From contig CAYWZW010000044.1 in assembly GCA_964462945.1 (NCBI GenBank), forward strand, positions 1 through 43,922: DNA of 43,922 nucleotides, written 5' to 3'. Positions 15,976-23,369 of the stretch are shown piece by piece; the first letter of the stretch is position 1, and each line of letters begins with the position of its first letter. This DNA comes from GCA-020343675 sp964462945 (GTDB lineage: Bacteria > Planctomycetota > Phycisphaerae > Sedimentisphaerales > Anaerobacaceae). The notes under the pieces are model-generated. The model made no database searches, had not been told where the DNA came from, and saw only the letters and a list, made by a program, of their open reading frames with translations. A program made the position numbers and the translations under genes.

Positions 15976-17319
15976 ATGTGGCTGTTAATCCTTCTTTTGT
16001 TGGCTGTCGTTTTTATCATCGTAGCGACGGCCAAGTTTGATCTGCACCCGTTCCTTGCGCTTCTGGTCGCGGCTCTTGGATACGGCGTTCTTTGCGGGAC
16101 AATGTCACTTGAGGACGTCGTTCGTTCGGTCAATGAAGGCTTCGGCGGCACGGTCGGGTACATCGGCATCGTTGTCTTGGCAGGGGTAGTCATCGGCACG
16201 TTTCTGGAGAAGTCCGGCGGGGCGTACAGGCTGGCCGAGAGCGCCCTGAAAGCGGTGGGCAGGAAGAACGTGCCCTTGGCTATGGGGATAATCGGGTACA
16301 TTGTGGGCATCCCGGTGTTTTGCGACTCGGGCTTTGTAATCCTTTCGCCGCTGGCCAAAGCGCTGTCGCGCAGAGCGAAGGGGTCGCCGGCGGCGAGTGC
16401 CGTAGCGCTGAGCCTGGGTCTATATGCGACCCACACGATGGTTCCGCCGACTCCCGGGCCGGTTGCTGCAGCAGGGTTGCTGGGGGCCGACCTTGGTCTG
16501 GTCATCCTGTGGGGGGCGTTAGTCGGCATCGTCGCACTGGCAGCCAGTTGGCTGTTTGCCATCAAGTTCGCGGCCAAGGTGCAGACTCTGCCCGAATCAC
16601 AGTGCGAGGAAACATCCCCGGAAGAGCTTGCTCTCGAAGCACCTTCGGCCGTCAAGTCCATCGTTCCTGTGCTCCTGCCCATCGTATTGATTGTGTTGAG
16701 GTCAGTTGGTGATCTTAAAACTCATCCATTCGGTGAAGGTAACGCGGCAGCTTTCATTGATTTTATCGGACAGCCCATTGTGGCGCTGCTGGCAGGGGTT
16801 TGCTTTGCTTTGCTGCTGCCCAAGAAGCTGACCAGAGAGATGCTTTCCGCTTCAGGCTGGGTCGGCCAGGCGGTCGTTGCGGCAGCTATGATCATTGTCG
16901 TTACCGGCTGCGGCGGCGCCTTCGGCAAAGTGCTTCAGAACTCCGGAATATCCGATGTTGTTAAGCGATACCTCGGCCAGAGCGCAGGGCTTAGCATTTG
17001 GCTGCCTTTCATCGTTGCCGCAGCGCTCAAGACGGCACAGGGTTCGTCAACCGTGGCGATCATTGCCACAGCGGGGATCATGGCGCCGCTCCTTGGAACG
17101 CTCGGCCTCGATGCGCCGACGGCCAGAGCGATTGTGGCCGTCGCAATTGGGGCCGGCTCCATGGTGGTCAGCCATGCCAACGACAGTTATTTTTGGGTGG
17201 TCACCGGCCTGTCCGGGATGACGGTCAAGCAAGGCTATAAGCTGCAAACCCTCGGAACCCTCGTGGAAGGGGTGGCAGCCGGCATTGCATTGTACGTTAT
17301 CAGCCTGATAGTTCTATAG
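15976..17319 (+). CDS. GntP-family permease, probably for glycerate
   Basis: The 447-residue membrane protein has about twelve hydrophobic segments. Family-type signatures are FGGTVGYIGIVVLAGVVIG, the GIPVFCDSGFVIL loop near 113-125, and the ATHTMVPPTPGPVAAA loop near 152-167. GntP permeases carry gluconate, glycerate or related sugar acids by proton symport. The glycerate assignment rests on the kinase gene that follows 126 bases downstream. AAGGGG precedes the ATG. Expression is probably controlled by the palindrome in its promoter. Confidence 0.88.
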   Translation: MWLLILLLLAVVFIIVATAKFDLHPFLALLVAALGYGVLCGTMSLEDVVRSVNEGFGGTVGYIGIVVLAGVVIGTFLEKSGGAYRLAESALKAVGRKNVPLAMGIIGYIVGIPVFCDSGFVILSPLAKALSRRAKGSPAASAVALSLGLYATHTMVPPTPGPVAAAGLLGADLGLVILWGALVGIVALAASWLFAIKFAAKVQTLPESQCEETSPEELALEAPSAVKSIVPVLLPIVLIVLRSVGDLKTHPFGEGNAAAFIDFIGQPIVALLAGVCFALLLPKKLTREMLSASGWVGQAVVAAAMIIVVTGCGGAFGKVLQNSGISDVVKRYLGQSAGLSIWLPFIVAAALKTAQGSSTVAIIATAGIMAPLLGTLGLDAPTARAIVAVAIGAGSMVVSHANDSYFWVVTGLSGMTVKQGYKLQTLGTLVEGVAAGIALYVISLIVL

Positions 17320-17445
17320 AAAAGAAGACTGCAAGATGCTTGAATCTCCTGTGTTGATTACCGGGCGGTGTATCGCCGACTGAACCGAGCTGGGGGCTCG
17401 GAGTTGCCCGCAGGGGATTTGAACGCTTCGGCAGAATTGAGCTTT

Positions 17446-18591
17446 ATGAAAGTCGTGGTTGCGGCAGACTCGTTCAAGGGCAGTATCAGGGCGGATGATG
17501 CCTGTGAAATCATAGCAGATGCGATTCGTGGATTATTACCGGACGTTCTGGTCATAACAAAGCCAATGGCCGACGGGGGGGAGGGCACTGCCAAGGCAAT
17601 GATCAAGGCAGCCAACGGCCGGTGGATTCCGCAGACGGTCGTGGGGCCTCTGCCGCAGATGCAGGTCGAAGCTGGCTTTGCCTGGTTCACGGATGAAACA
17701 GCGCTTGTCGAGATGGCCTCGGCCAGCGGGCTTGAGCTGCTCAGCGCCGAGCAGATGAACCCGCTCAACACCACTACCTATGGGACCGGCCAGCTCATCA
17801 AGGCTGCGGTGGAATACGGCGCGCACAAGATTCTTCTGGCTGTTGGCGGAAGCGCCACCGTCGATGGCGGCCTCGGTGCTGCGACGGCGTTAGGATGGAA
17901 GTTCCTCGACAACGAGGGAAATCCGGTTCCCCTTGGGGGCGGGGGGATCGAAAAGCTGGCACGAATAGTCGCACCCGATCCGGCGCCGCTGATAGGCCGC
18001 AAGGACGGACGGCCTGTCTCGGTCGAAGTCCTCTGCGATGTTGACAATCCGCTGTGCGGAGAGCACGGTGCAGCAAAGGTTTACGCCCCGCAAAAAGGCG
18101 CGACGCCCCAGATGGTGGAACAGTTAGAAAGGGGGCTCGCGCACCTGGCAGAGGTCGTCCGAAAGCAGCTTGGCCGTGAAATCGCGAACCTGCCGGGTGC
18201 GGGTGCAGCAGGGGGGCTGGCTGCCGGCGCTGTGGCCTTCATGGATGCCGAGATCGTATCCGGCATAGAGACGGTCATGGCCCGCAGCAACCTTCGCGCC
18301 GAGCTTGAATCCGCCGATTGGGTCATCACCGGCGAGGGCTCCTTCGACCGGCAATCGCTCTACGGCAAAGTGGTATCCGGAGTGCTGAAGATGGCTCGGC
18401 AATCGAACACTCGGGTGGCTGTGATCGCGGGTCAGGTCAAACTCTCAAAGGCCGAATACCGCAAGGTCGGCATAACTGCCGCGATATCCACCAAGCCGGA
18501 CGACATGCCCCTCGACGACGCCCTAAAAAACAGCCGGAAGCTGCTTTTCTCGGCCGCACAACGTTTTGCAGGGCAGTACTTGTCTATGTGA
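17446..18591 (+). CDS. Glycerate 2-kinase (GarK/GlxK type)
   Basis: It phosphorylates D-glycerate with ATP, probably to 2-phosphoglycerate as in studied relatives, feeding lower glycolysis. The 381-residue length and the opening MKVVVAADSFKGSI are diagnostic of this family. Later blocks are KPMADGGEGTA, the conserved NTTTYGTGQLI.A segment, LAVGGSATVDGGLGAA, DVDNPLCGEHGA and a C-terminal TGEGSFDRQSLYGKV. The ATG at 17446 is chosen because homology begins there; a longer frame from 17368 adds unrelated residues. With the permease upstream it forms a two-gene glycerate uptake and use unit. Confidence 0.93.
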   Translation: MKVVVAADSFKGSIRADDACEIIADAIRGLLPDVLVITKPMADGGEGTAKAMIKAANGRWIPQTVVGPLPQMQVEAGFAWFTDETALVEMASASGLELLSAEQMNPLNTTTYGTGQLIKAAVEYGAHKILLAVGGSATVDGGLGAATALGWKFLDNEGNPVPLGGGGIEKLARIVAPDPAPLIGRKDGRPVSVEVLCDVDNPLCGEHGAAKVYAPQKGATPQMVEQLERGLAHLAEVVRKQLGREIANLPGAGAAGGLAAGAVAFMDAEIVSGIETVMARSNLRAELESADWVITGEGSFDRQSLYGKVVSGVLKMARQSNTRVAVIAGQVKLSKAEYRKVGITAAISTKPDDMPLDDALKNSRKLLFSAAQRFAGQYLSM

Positions 18592-18725
18592 GTCCGTTTT
18601 CTGTTTGTTGTTATATGCCGGCTGTGGAATACCCAGTCGGGAAAGCCCTGGCTCATATCAGATAAGGAATAAACAGATTTTTGCCGGTTGTCGGGTGATT
18701 TTCCCGAACACGACTTGGCTGGAAA

Positions 18726-18734
18726 TGGTATAAT
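18726..18734 (+). promoter_or_regulatory. Extended -10 promoter element
   Basis: TGG directly before TATAAT (18729-18734) gives a TGn-type extended -10. No good -35 lies 17 bases upstream. It is about 78 bases before the Cys-rich peptide gene. Confidence 0.55.
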
Positions 18735-18811
18735 TTAAGCGTGGAAGCCCTTTGGTCATGTTGGCATTGGGCTTGAAGGCTAATGTGAATGTTCTAATAA
18801 GGGAAGTGCTG

Positions 18812-19144
18812 ATGAGTTTCAAGAATCAAAAGAATCTGGTCGTCGTCGGTGTTATCGTTGCGGGTTTGTTGGCGGGAACGGCTCTACTCGGCGGCTATGC
18901 GAAGTTTGTGCCTGCCAAGTCCGATGCCAGCTTAGGATCTGCGTTCGATGCTGGGGCCTGCCCGTTGGGACGCATGGGACCGTGTTGTGCTGAGCAAGCC
19001 GAGCCAAGCTGTTGCGGAGAACCTTGTCCGCCGGATTGCCCCAAGCCATGCTGTGCTAAAGAGGCCGCAGCAAGCGGTTGTGGGGCGTCAGTTGACGCTG
19101 CGGGCGGGTGTTGTCCGGTGGCAACCGAAGCCGCAACGCAATAA
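18812..19144 (+). CDS. Small exported cysteine-rich protein
   Basis: The 110-residue protein opens with a basic tip and a hydrophobic segment (about 8-30), consistent with a signal peptide or membrane anchor. The mature part is dominated by twelve cysteines in CC, C-x3-C and C-x2-C-type arrangements, for example GPCCAEQ, SCCGEPC and CPKPCCAKE, with prolines and glycines. Such composition suggests metal or cluster binding, or disulfide packing, outside the cytoplasm; no family was recognised. The ATG at 18812 is preferred to an in-frame start at 18752 because the signal segment begins right after it. A terminator follows 60 bases downstream, so it is monocistronic. Confidence 0.75.
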   Translation: MSFKNQKNLVVVGVIVAGLLAGTALLGGYAKFVPAKSDASLGSAFDAGACPLGRMGPCCAEQAEPSCCGEPCPPDCPKPCCAKEAAASGCGASVDAAGGCCPVATEAATQ

Positions 19145-19633
19145 AGAACAGTGCCGGCAGCGGTGAAAGCCGCTGTCGGATGGCGTATCAGGAAGTCTTT
19201 TTTTTCGGGCCGGACCAGCCGCGTTGCTGGGACCGGCCCTTTTTACGCGCGCCGATAGCGGCAAGAATAGAATCCGTTCGTTAGAGGAACGGCATGGAAG
19301 CCCTCTTCTGCTCATTCGGCCACTTTTTTCAATCGCAATATCATACCCTTGTCGCCTCCGCACTTTCGGCCCTTGCTCTACCGGCGCAAGGCCGGGGGGG
19401 CTCCCGTCAGGGACACCTTACGGCGGAATCGTCCATCCTTTCTCGTCCATCGTCCTTAATTTCGGCCGAGAAAGCCACGCCGAGTTCGACTAAATTATGC
19501 AAAACAAAGCCAATTTCAGAACCCCACCTGCCCGCAAAATTGTTCGGATGAAGCAAAAATTAGACTAAAATGGGCCGGTCATTCGTTGTATCACTGAGAA
19601 ACGGCCGTTTCTTTGATTGAATGAGCAGATTTG
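19145..19633. other. Intergenic region before the first sigma-factor gene
   Basis: This 489-base gap contains the terminator at 19207-19244 and an inverted copy of the TTCCGCCGTAAGGTGTCCC dispersed repeat at 19410-19428. No gene with a ribosome site was seen, and the promoter for the sigma gene was not identified with confidence. Confidence 0.55.
19207..19244 (+). terminator. Intrinsic terminator after the Cys-rich gene
   Basis: GGGCCGG pairs with CCGGCCC and CCAGC with GCTGG around a short loop, and five Ts follow. It is placed to end the Cys-rich peptide transcript. Confidence 0.85.
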
Positions 19634-20176
19634 ATGATCGACGAGAAGATACTGGTCTGGAGATTCAATCGCGGCAGCAAAGATGCTCTCCGACGGATCT
19701 ATGAAAAGTACAAAGATGACCTGCTTGGATTGGCGGTGACCCTATTGCAGGACCGAAGCCTCGCCGAGGACGTTGTGCACGACGTCTTTGTGTCCTTCGC
19801 GGCGGCGACTGGGACGTTTCGGCTCAGCGGGACCCTGCGAGGATACTTGTCAACGTGTGTGGCAAACTGCGCCCGCGACAGAAACCGTCTGAGGGCCGGC
19901 CGGAATGTCGGGCTGGATTCCGCCGAAGCAGCGGACTGCGATTTCGCCGGGCCGCTGGAAAGTGCGGCCGGGCGCGAAGAGTCCGGCAGGATGGACAATT
20001 TGTTGGCCCGGCTTCCGTACGAGCAGCGTGAAGTGATTGTGCTGCACCTGCATCACGAAATGCGGTTCCGGCAAATAGCCGATGTGCTCGGCGTCTCCAT
20101 CAACACCGTCCAGAGCCGGTATCGGTACGGTCTCGATAAGCTCCGCTCGATTTTGAATAGTATGGTGACAGAATGA
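19634..20176 (+). CDS. RNA polymerase sigma factor, ECF-like
   Basis: The 180-residue protein has a sigma region 2 at about 20-90 (LAEDVVHDVFVSF is the -10-contacting core) and a region 4 helix-turn-helix at about 120-175 (MRFRQIADVLGVSINTVQSRYRYGLDKLR). No region 1.1 or 3 is present, as in ECF factors. ATG at 19634 is adjacent to an alternative TTG at 19631. Its stop overlaps the ATG of the next gene (ATGA), which encodes a small membrane protein in the usual anti-sigma position. Its promoter targets are unknown; the exported protein gene downstream is a candidate. Confidence 0.9.
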   Translation: MIDEKILVWRFNRGSKDALRRIYEKYKDDLLGLAVTLLQDRSLAEDVVHDVFVSFAAATGTFRLSGTLRGYLSTCVANCARDRNRLRAGRNVGLDSAEAADCDFAGPLESAAGREESGRMDNLLARLPYEQREVIVLHLHHEMRFRQIADVLGVSINTVQSRYRYGLDKLRSILNSMVTE

Positions 20177-20613
20177 AACGTATTGAAAACATTGAGGAAC
20201 ATGTAAGGCGAGGAAAGCCGCACGTTACGACCGGCCGGTCAATGGACAAGCGGATTCTGGGTGATTCGTACGCCGCCATGGATGAACGGCTCGCAGCTAC
20301 AAAACAGGGCCCCGCTGCCGTCATCCTCCCAGGCAGAATGGTGAGACTTACCGCTGCTGCGGCGGTGATAATCATCGTGACCGCTCTCTTGCTTGTCCCG
20401 GACAGACATGCGCCGAACCCTCCAGCGCGGCCGCCACAACTGGCCGCCAAGTCACCCGCCATGATGGTGTCCATGATGTCTTTAAGGACGGCCTATCAAC
20501 GCGGCGGATGGGAGGCCCTGGACCGGCAGTTTCGCGATACACTCGGTCAGTTGGGGCCGAAATTGTCCAGTTTGTCGATGCAGCAGTTGCTTGAAGGTTC
20601 AAATGGCTCTTGA
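20173..20613 (+). CDS. Putative anti-sigma factor, single membrane helix
   Basis: The 146-residue protein has a polar N-terminal domain of about 55 residues, one membrane helix at about 57-77 (RLTAAAAVIIIVTALLLV) and an extracytoplasmic tail. It starts inside the stop of the sigma gene with an ATGA overlap, so the two are translationally coupled. The N-terminal domain lacks the H-x3-C-x2-C zinc motif of ZAS anti-sigma factors. The anti-sigma role rests on topology and gene order rather than recognised homology. Confidence 0.7.
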   Translation: MKRIENIEEHVRRGKPHVTTGRSMDKRILGDSYAAMDERLAATKQGPAAVILPGRMVRLTAAAAVIIIVTALLLVPDRHAPNPPARPPQLAAKSPAMMVSMMSLRTAYQRGGWEALDRQFRDTLGQLGPKLSSLSMQQLLEGSNGS

Positions 20614-20631
20614 AATCGAAAGGATAGAATC

Positions 20632-21798
20632 ATGAACAACGTATGTAAAATCTCGTTTGCAGGAACATTGTTTGTCACTCTGGCCGCCGCAATCGCCGCC
20701 TCGCCGGTTCTGGCAATCCCGCCGGACCCGGACAACGCGGCCTTGCTATACTACCAGGGATTTCTGACGCTCGCGCAGCTCAGTGACGAGGCAAGAGATC
20801 GCATCGGGAAGGTGGCGCGAGGCGAGACGCCGCCGGACAATCAAGTGCGGGAAGACATCGGCAAATGCGCAGGGGCCATTGAGTTCGCTGAGGCGGCTGC
20901 AAAGGTGCCGGCGTGTAACTGGGGTGTGCGGTACTCGCAGGGATTCGACGCCCTGATGCCGCAGATGGCGCAGATGAGGTATCTGACGTTTGTCCTGATT
21001 GCCGATGCGCGCATCCTCGCCGCCGACGGCAAGTATAGGGCAGCGCTCGAACGATGTCTGATGACGGGGACATTCGCGCGTCACGTTGGGGATGATACGC
21101 TTGTTTCGTATCTTGTTTCCAGAAGTGTCCGTGGGCTTGCGTACAAATGCATTCAGGACACCGTGGGCCGCTCTGCCGGCGATGCGAAACTCCTGCAATG
21201 GCTGAAGGATGAGCTGGCAAAGTCTGACGCTGAGACGCTTTCTCCCGTCCGGCCGCTGAAGATGGAGCTCGATGTCGTGAGCGACCTGATGCGGATGGAC
21301 AACGTCGAAAAGTTGGCCCAGGTTCTGGCCGGCTTCGACGGCAAAAAAAACGCGGCGGAAATCGCCAAGATGGCTGATGAAAAGACCCTCGAACGGGCCA
21401 GACGGATATATACCGAGCGCATAAGCTCGGCGCTGACTGTCATGAGCACTTCCATGCCCTACGAGCAAGCCCAGTCGCAGTTAAAGCAGCTCGCTGGCGA
21501 TCTCGATCCAAACGATCCATCAGAGGCGACGGTGCAAGCTTTCATCCCAGGGCTTGACAAAATATTTGCACAGAAGATAGCAATCGAAACGCACGCCAAT
21601 GCCGTCGAGGCGGCGGTTGAAATCTTGCTAAGCCGTGCCAGGACGGGACAGCTTCCCGATGCTCTGCCCTCGGGTCTGCCCAAAGACGCCTTCAGCGGCA
21701 AGGATTTTGAGTACGCCAAAACGAAGGAAGGTTTCACGCTCCGCTGTCCCGGCAAGGACCAGGACGTTTATCGTTACGAATTCAAGCTTTCAAAATAG
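20632..21798 (+). CDS. Exported helical protein of unknown function
   Basis: The 388-residue protein has a clear signal peptide (about 1-28, ending ASPVLA). The rest is mostly alpha-helical, beginning DNAALLYYQGFLTLAQ, with repeated helix pairs that resemble a TPR-like solenoid without clear TPR consensus. I do not recognise a catalytic motif. An AAAGGAT ribosome site precedes the ATG, 18 bases after the anti-sigma stop, so it is the third gene of the sigma unit. A strong terminator follows at 21825. It may be the product controlled by, or sensed by, the sigma/anti-sigma pair. Confidence 0.78.
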   Translation: MNNVCKISFAGTLFVTLAAAIAASPVLAIPPDPDNAALLYYQGFLTLAQLSDEARDRIGKVARGETPPDNQVREDIGKCAGAIEFAEAAAKVPACNWGVRYSQGFDALMPQMAQMRYLTFVLIADARILAADGKYRAALERCLMTGTFARHVGDDTLVSYLVSRSVRGLAYKCIQDTVGRSAGDAKLLQWLKDELAKSDAETLSPVRPLKMELDVVSDLMRMDNVEKLAQVLAGFDGKKNAAEIAKMADEKTLERARRIYTERISSALTVMSTSMPYEQAQSQLKQLAGDLDPNDPSEATVQAFIPGLDKIFAQKIAIETHANAVEAAVEILLSRARTGQLPDALPSGLPKDAFSGKDFEYAKTKEGFTLRCPGKDQDVYRYEFKLSK

Positions 21799-21824
21799 AA
21801 TTCCACACCTTGCTGCCATACAAT

Positions 21825-21866
21825 AGCCGGCCCATGCCAGAAACAGGCAGAAGCCGGCTTTTTTTG
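21825..21866 (+). terminator. Intrinsic terminator after the first sigma unit
   Basis: AGCCGGC (21825-21831) pairs with GCCGGCT (21853-21859), with an inner TGCC/GGCA stem, followed by a run of seven or more Ts. It ends the unit 19634-21798. Confidence 0.88.
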
Positions 21867-22082
21867 CACCGATGTGGCGATCCGGTCCGTCAGAATCGCC
21901 GGACCGGATTGCCCTTGTTCCCTGCCGCCGGCAAGATGCTGGCGGGACGCAAGGCCGGAACCCCTGCTTTCGCAGGGGGAGCCTGCCCCCGCGCAAGCGC
22001 GGGGGCCTCGCCACTAAAGAAATTTCTTCCCAGTAAGACGTTGCGCGGGTGCGGGCTTCTTCGTCTATAATGGTAGTAGTAG

Positions 22083-22104
22083 GGGCAGGCCCGCGTGCCT
22101 GCCC
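22083..22104. repeat. REP-like palindrome, copy 1
   Basis: GGGCAGGC pairs with GCCTGCCC across a six-base loop. A diverged copy of the same element lies inside the anti-sigma gene at 22808-22860. Confidence 0.7.
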
Positions 22105-22139
22105 GGGCCGTCTCGTCGGGCGGCATATCAGGAGGTTGT

Positions 22140-22694
22140 TTGAGCGGCCGGCACGAAGAGCTTTTAGAGTTGTTGGACAAGTCCGGAGCGGAGCTGTTCG
22201 CGCTTTTGACAAGGCTCACGCTGCGCCAGGACGTTGCCGAGGAGCTGATGCAGGAATTATTCATAAAACTCAGTCATTCGCGAGGCCCGGATAAGGCTGC
22301 TAACTGGGACGCCTACGCCCGCAGGGCGGCGGTCAATCTGGCCTTCGACTGGCGCCGAAGCAGGACTCGTTCGGCGTTCCGCGTTCAGCGTTCCGCGTTC
22401 GAGGACGCAGCACGCAGCACGAGTATCGAGCAGGACTCAGACGGCGAATCTCCTTTAGGCAAACTCATCCATTCGGAAGAACTTACGGAGACCCTCGACG
22501 CCATCGAGCGGTTGAACAAGACGTCCCGCCAGGTCCTTGTCATGCGATACATCGAGCAGAAATCTTACGACGACATCGCCGGGCAGTTGGGTAAAAGCTC
22601 TCATCACGTTCGAACCTTGTGCTCTCGCGCGATGAGCCGTCTTCGCGATATATTAGGATGCAATCATCGGCAATTATCCCAAAAGGAGATGTAA
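22140..22694 (+). CDS. RNA polymerase sigma factor, ECF-like
   Basis: The 184-residue protein has sigma region 2 at about 15-80 (DVAEELMQELFIKLSH, then NWDAYARRAAVNLAFDWRRSR) and region 4 at about 120-175 (SYDDIAGQLGKSSHHVRTLCSRAMSRLRDIL). AGGAGG lies four bases before the TTG at 22140, which I take as start; no better-spaced ATG is in frame. The linker between the regions contains a low-complexity segment, SAFRVQRSAFEDAARS, encoded by repeated GCGTTC units. It is followed one base later by the anti-sigma-like gene. It resembles the first sigma only in general layout, so the two are separate regulators. Confidence 0.88.
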   Translation: MSGRHEELLELLDKSGAELFALLTRLTLRQDVAEELMQELFIKLSHSRGPDKAANWDAYARRAAVNLAFDWRRSRTRSAFRVQRSAFEDAARSTSIEQDSDGESPLGKLIHSEELTETLDAIERLNKTSRQVLVMRYIEQKSYDDIAGQLGKSSHHVRTLCSRAMSRLRDILGCNHRQLSQKEM

Positions 22695-22695
22695 A

Positions 22696-23331
22696 ATGTC
22701 CACAATAGATGAAAACCAGATCCGCGAGCGCCTGGAGCGTCTCTCGAAAATCGAGCCGGATCGAGAGGCGGCCGAGCGAGCCGTGAAACGGGTTCGGGAG
22801 ACAATAGGTAGGGGCAGACCCACGTGTCTGCCCTGGGCGACCACACGGGGTCGCCCCTACGGTCTGTTACTTATGATGGCAAAACTGGCGGCTGCGGCGG
22901 TCGTGTTGATCTGCGCCGGGTACGTCGCCGGCCGGCTTTCCGCGCCTAAGCCGCTGGACGTGGAGGAGCTTCGGGCAGCTCTGGAAAGCTCGCTGAAATC
23001 ATCGCTCGAACCGGCTATCCGGCAGGCCGTGCTCGCCGAGGCCGACAGCCGCTGGCAATCGGCCTTCAAGGCCAGTTACGATCAGCTCAAAGATGAGCTG
23101 GCCCGGCAGGTTCGCTATGACCTGACGCGGTCTTCCGCTCAGACTTTGGCCGCCGCCGGCACACAAACGGATCAGCGTCTGAAGGAGCTTATTCAACTGA
23201 TCGAAGCGGCCCGAGTCCAGGACCGCCGGAGAATCGAAGAGGCCCTCGATCATATCGAGCGGCAGTTTGGAAGCGGGCTGGTGACGCTTGCCGCCCGGAC
23301 GGACGAGCTGCAGCGATTGGAACATAATTAA
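22696..23331 (+). CDS. Putative anti-sigma factor with coiled coil and repeat-derived linker
   Basis: The 211-residue protein has a helical N-terminus (1-37), a short GRGRPTCLPW..TRGRPYG linker (38-57), one membrane helix (about 58-78) and a long charged coiled coil outside the membrane (85-205). AAAAGGAGAT precedes the ATG, one base after the sigma stop. The linker is encoded by a palindromic REP-like element that fits the frame without introducing a stop. The anti-sigma role is inferred from position and topology; no zinc motif is visible. Confidence 0.72.
   Translation: MSTIDENQIRERLERLSKIEPDREAAERAVKRVRETIGRGRPTCLPWATTRGRPYGLLLMMAKLAAAAVVLICAGYVAGRLSAPKPLDVEELRAALESSLKSSLEPAIRQAVLAEADSRWQSAFKASYDQLKDELARQVRYDLTRSSAQTLAAAGTQTDQRLKELIQLIEAARVQDRRRIEEALDHIERQFGSGLVTLAARTDELQRLEHN
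22808..22860. repeat. REP-like palindrome inside a coding gene, copy 2
   Basis: An outer GTAGGGGC...GCCCCTAC pair (22808-22815 and 22853-22860) encloses two hairpins: GGGCAGAC/GTCTGCCC and GGGCGACC/GGTCGCCC. The first hairpin matches the palindrome at 22083-22104. Its 53 bases code for most of the linker between the cytoplasmic domain and the membrane helix of the anti-sigma-like protein. Confidence 0.75.
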
Positions 23332-23369
23332 CATCGAGTATCGAGAATACGATGTGAAAGGAGCAAGAA

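Larger units (their letters stand above)
21799..22139. other. Intergenic region with hairpins before the second sigma gene
   Basis: This 341-base gap holds the terminator at 21825-21866, two perfect GC-rich hairpins (21961-22005), and a REP-like palindrome at 22083-22104. TATAAT at 22066-22071 is a possible -10 for the second sigma gene. No gene was seen. Confidence 0.55.
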
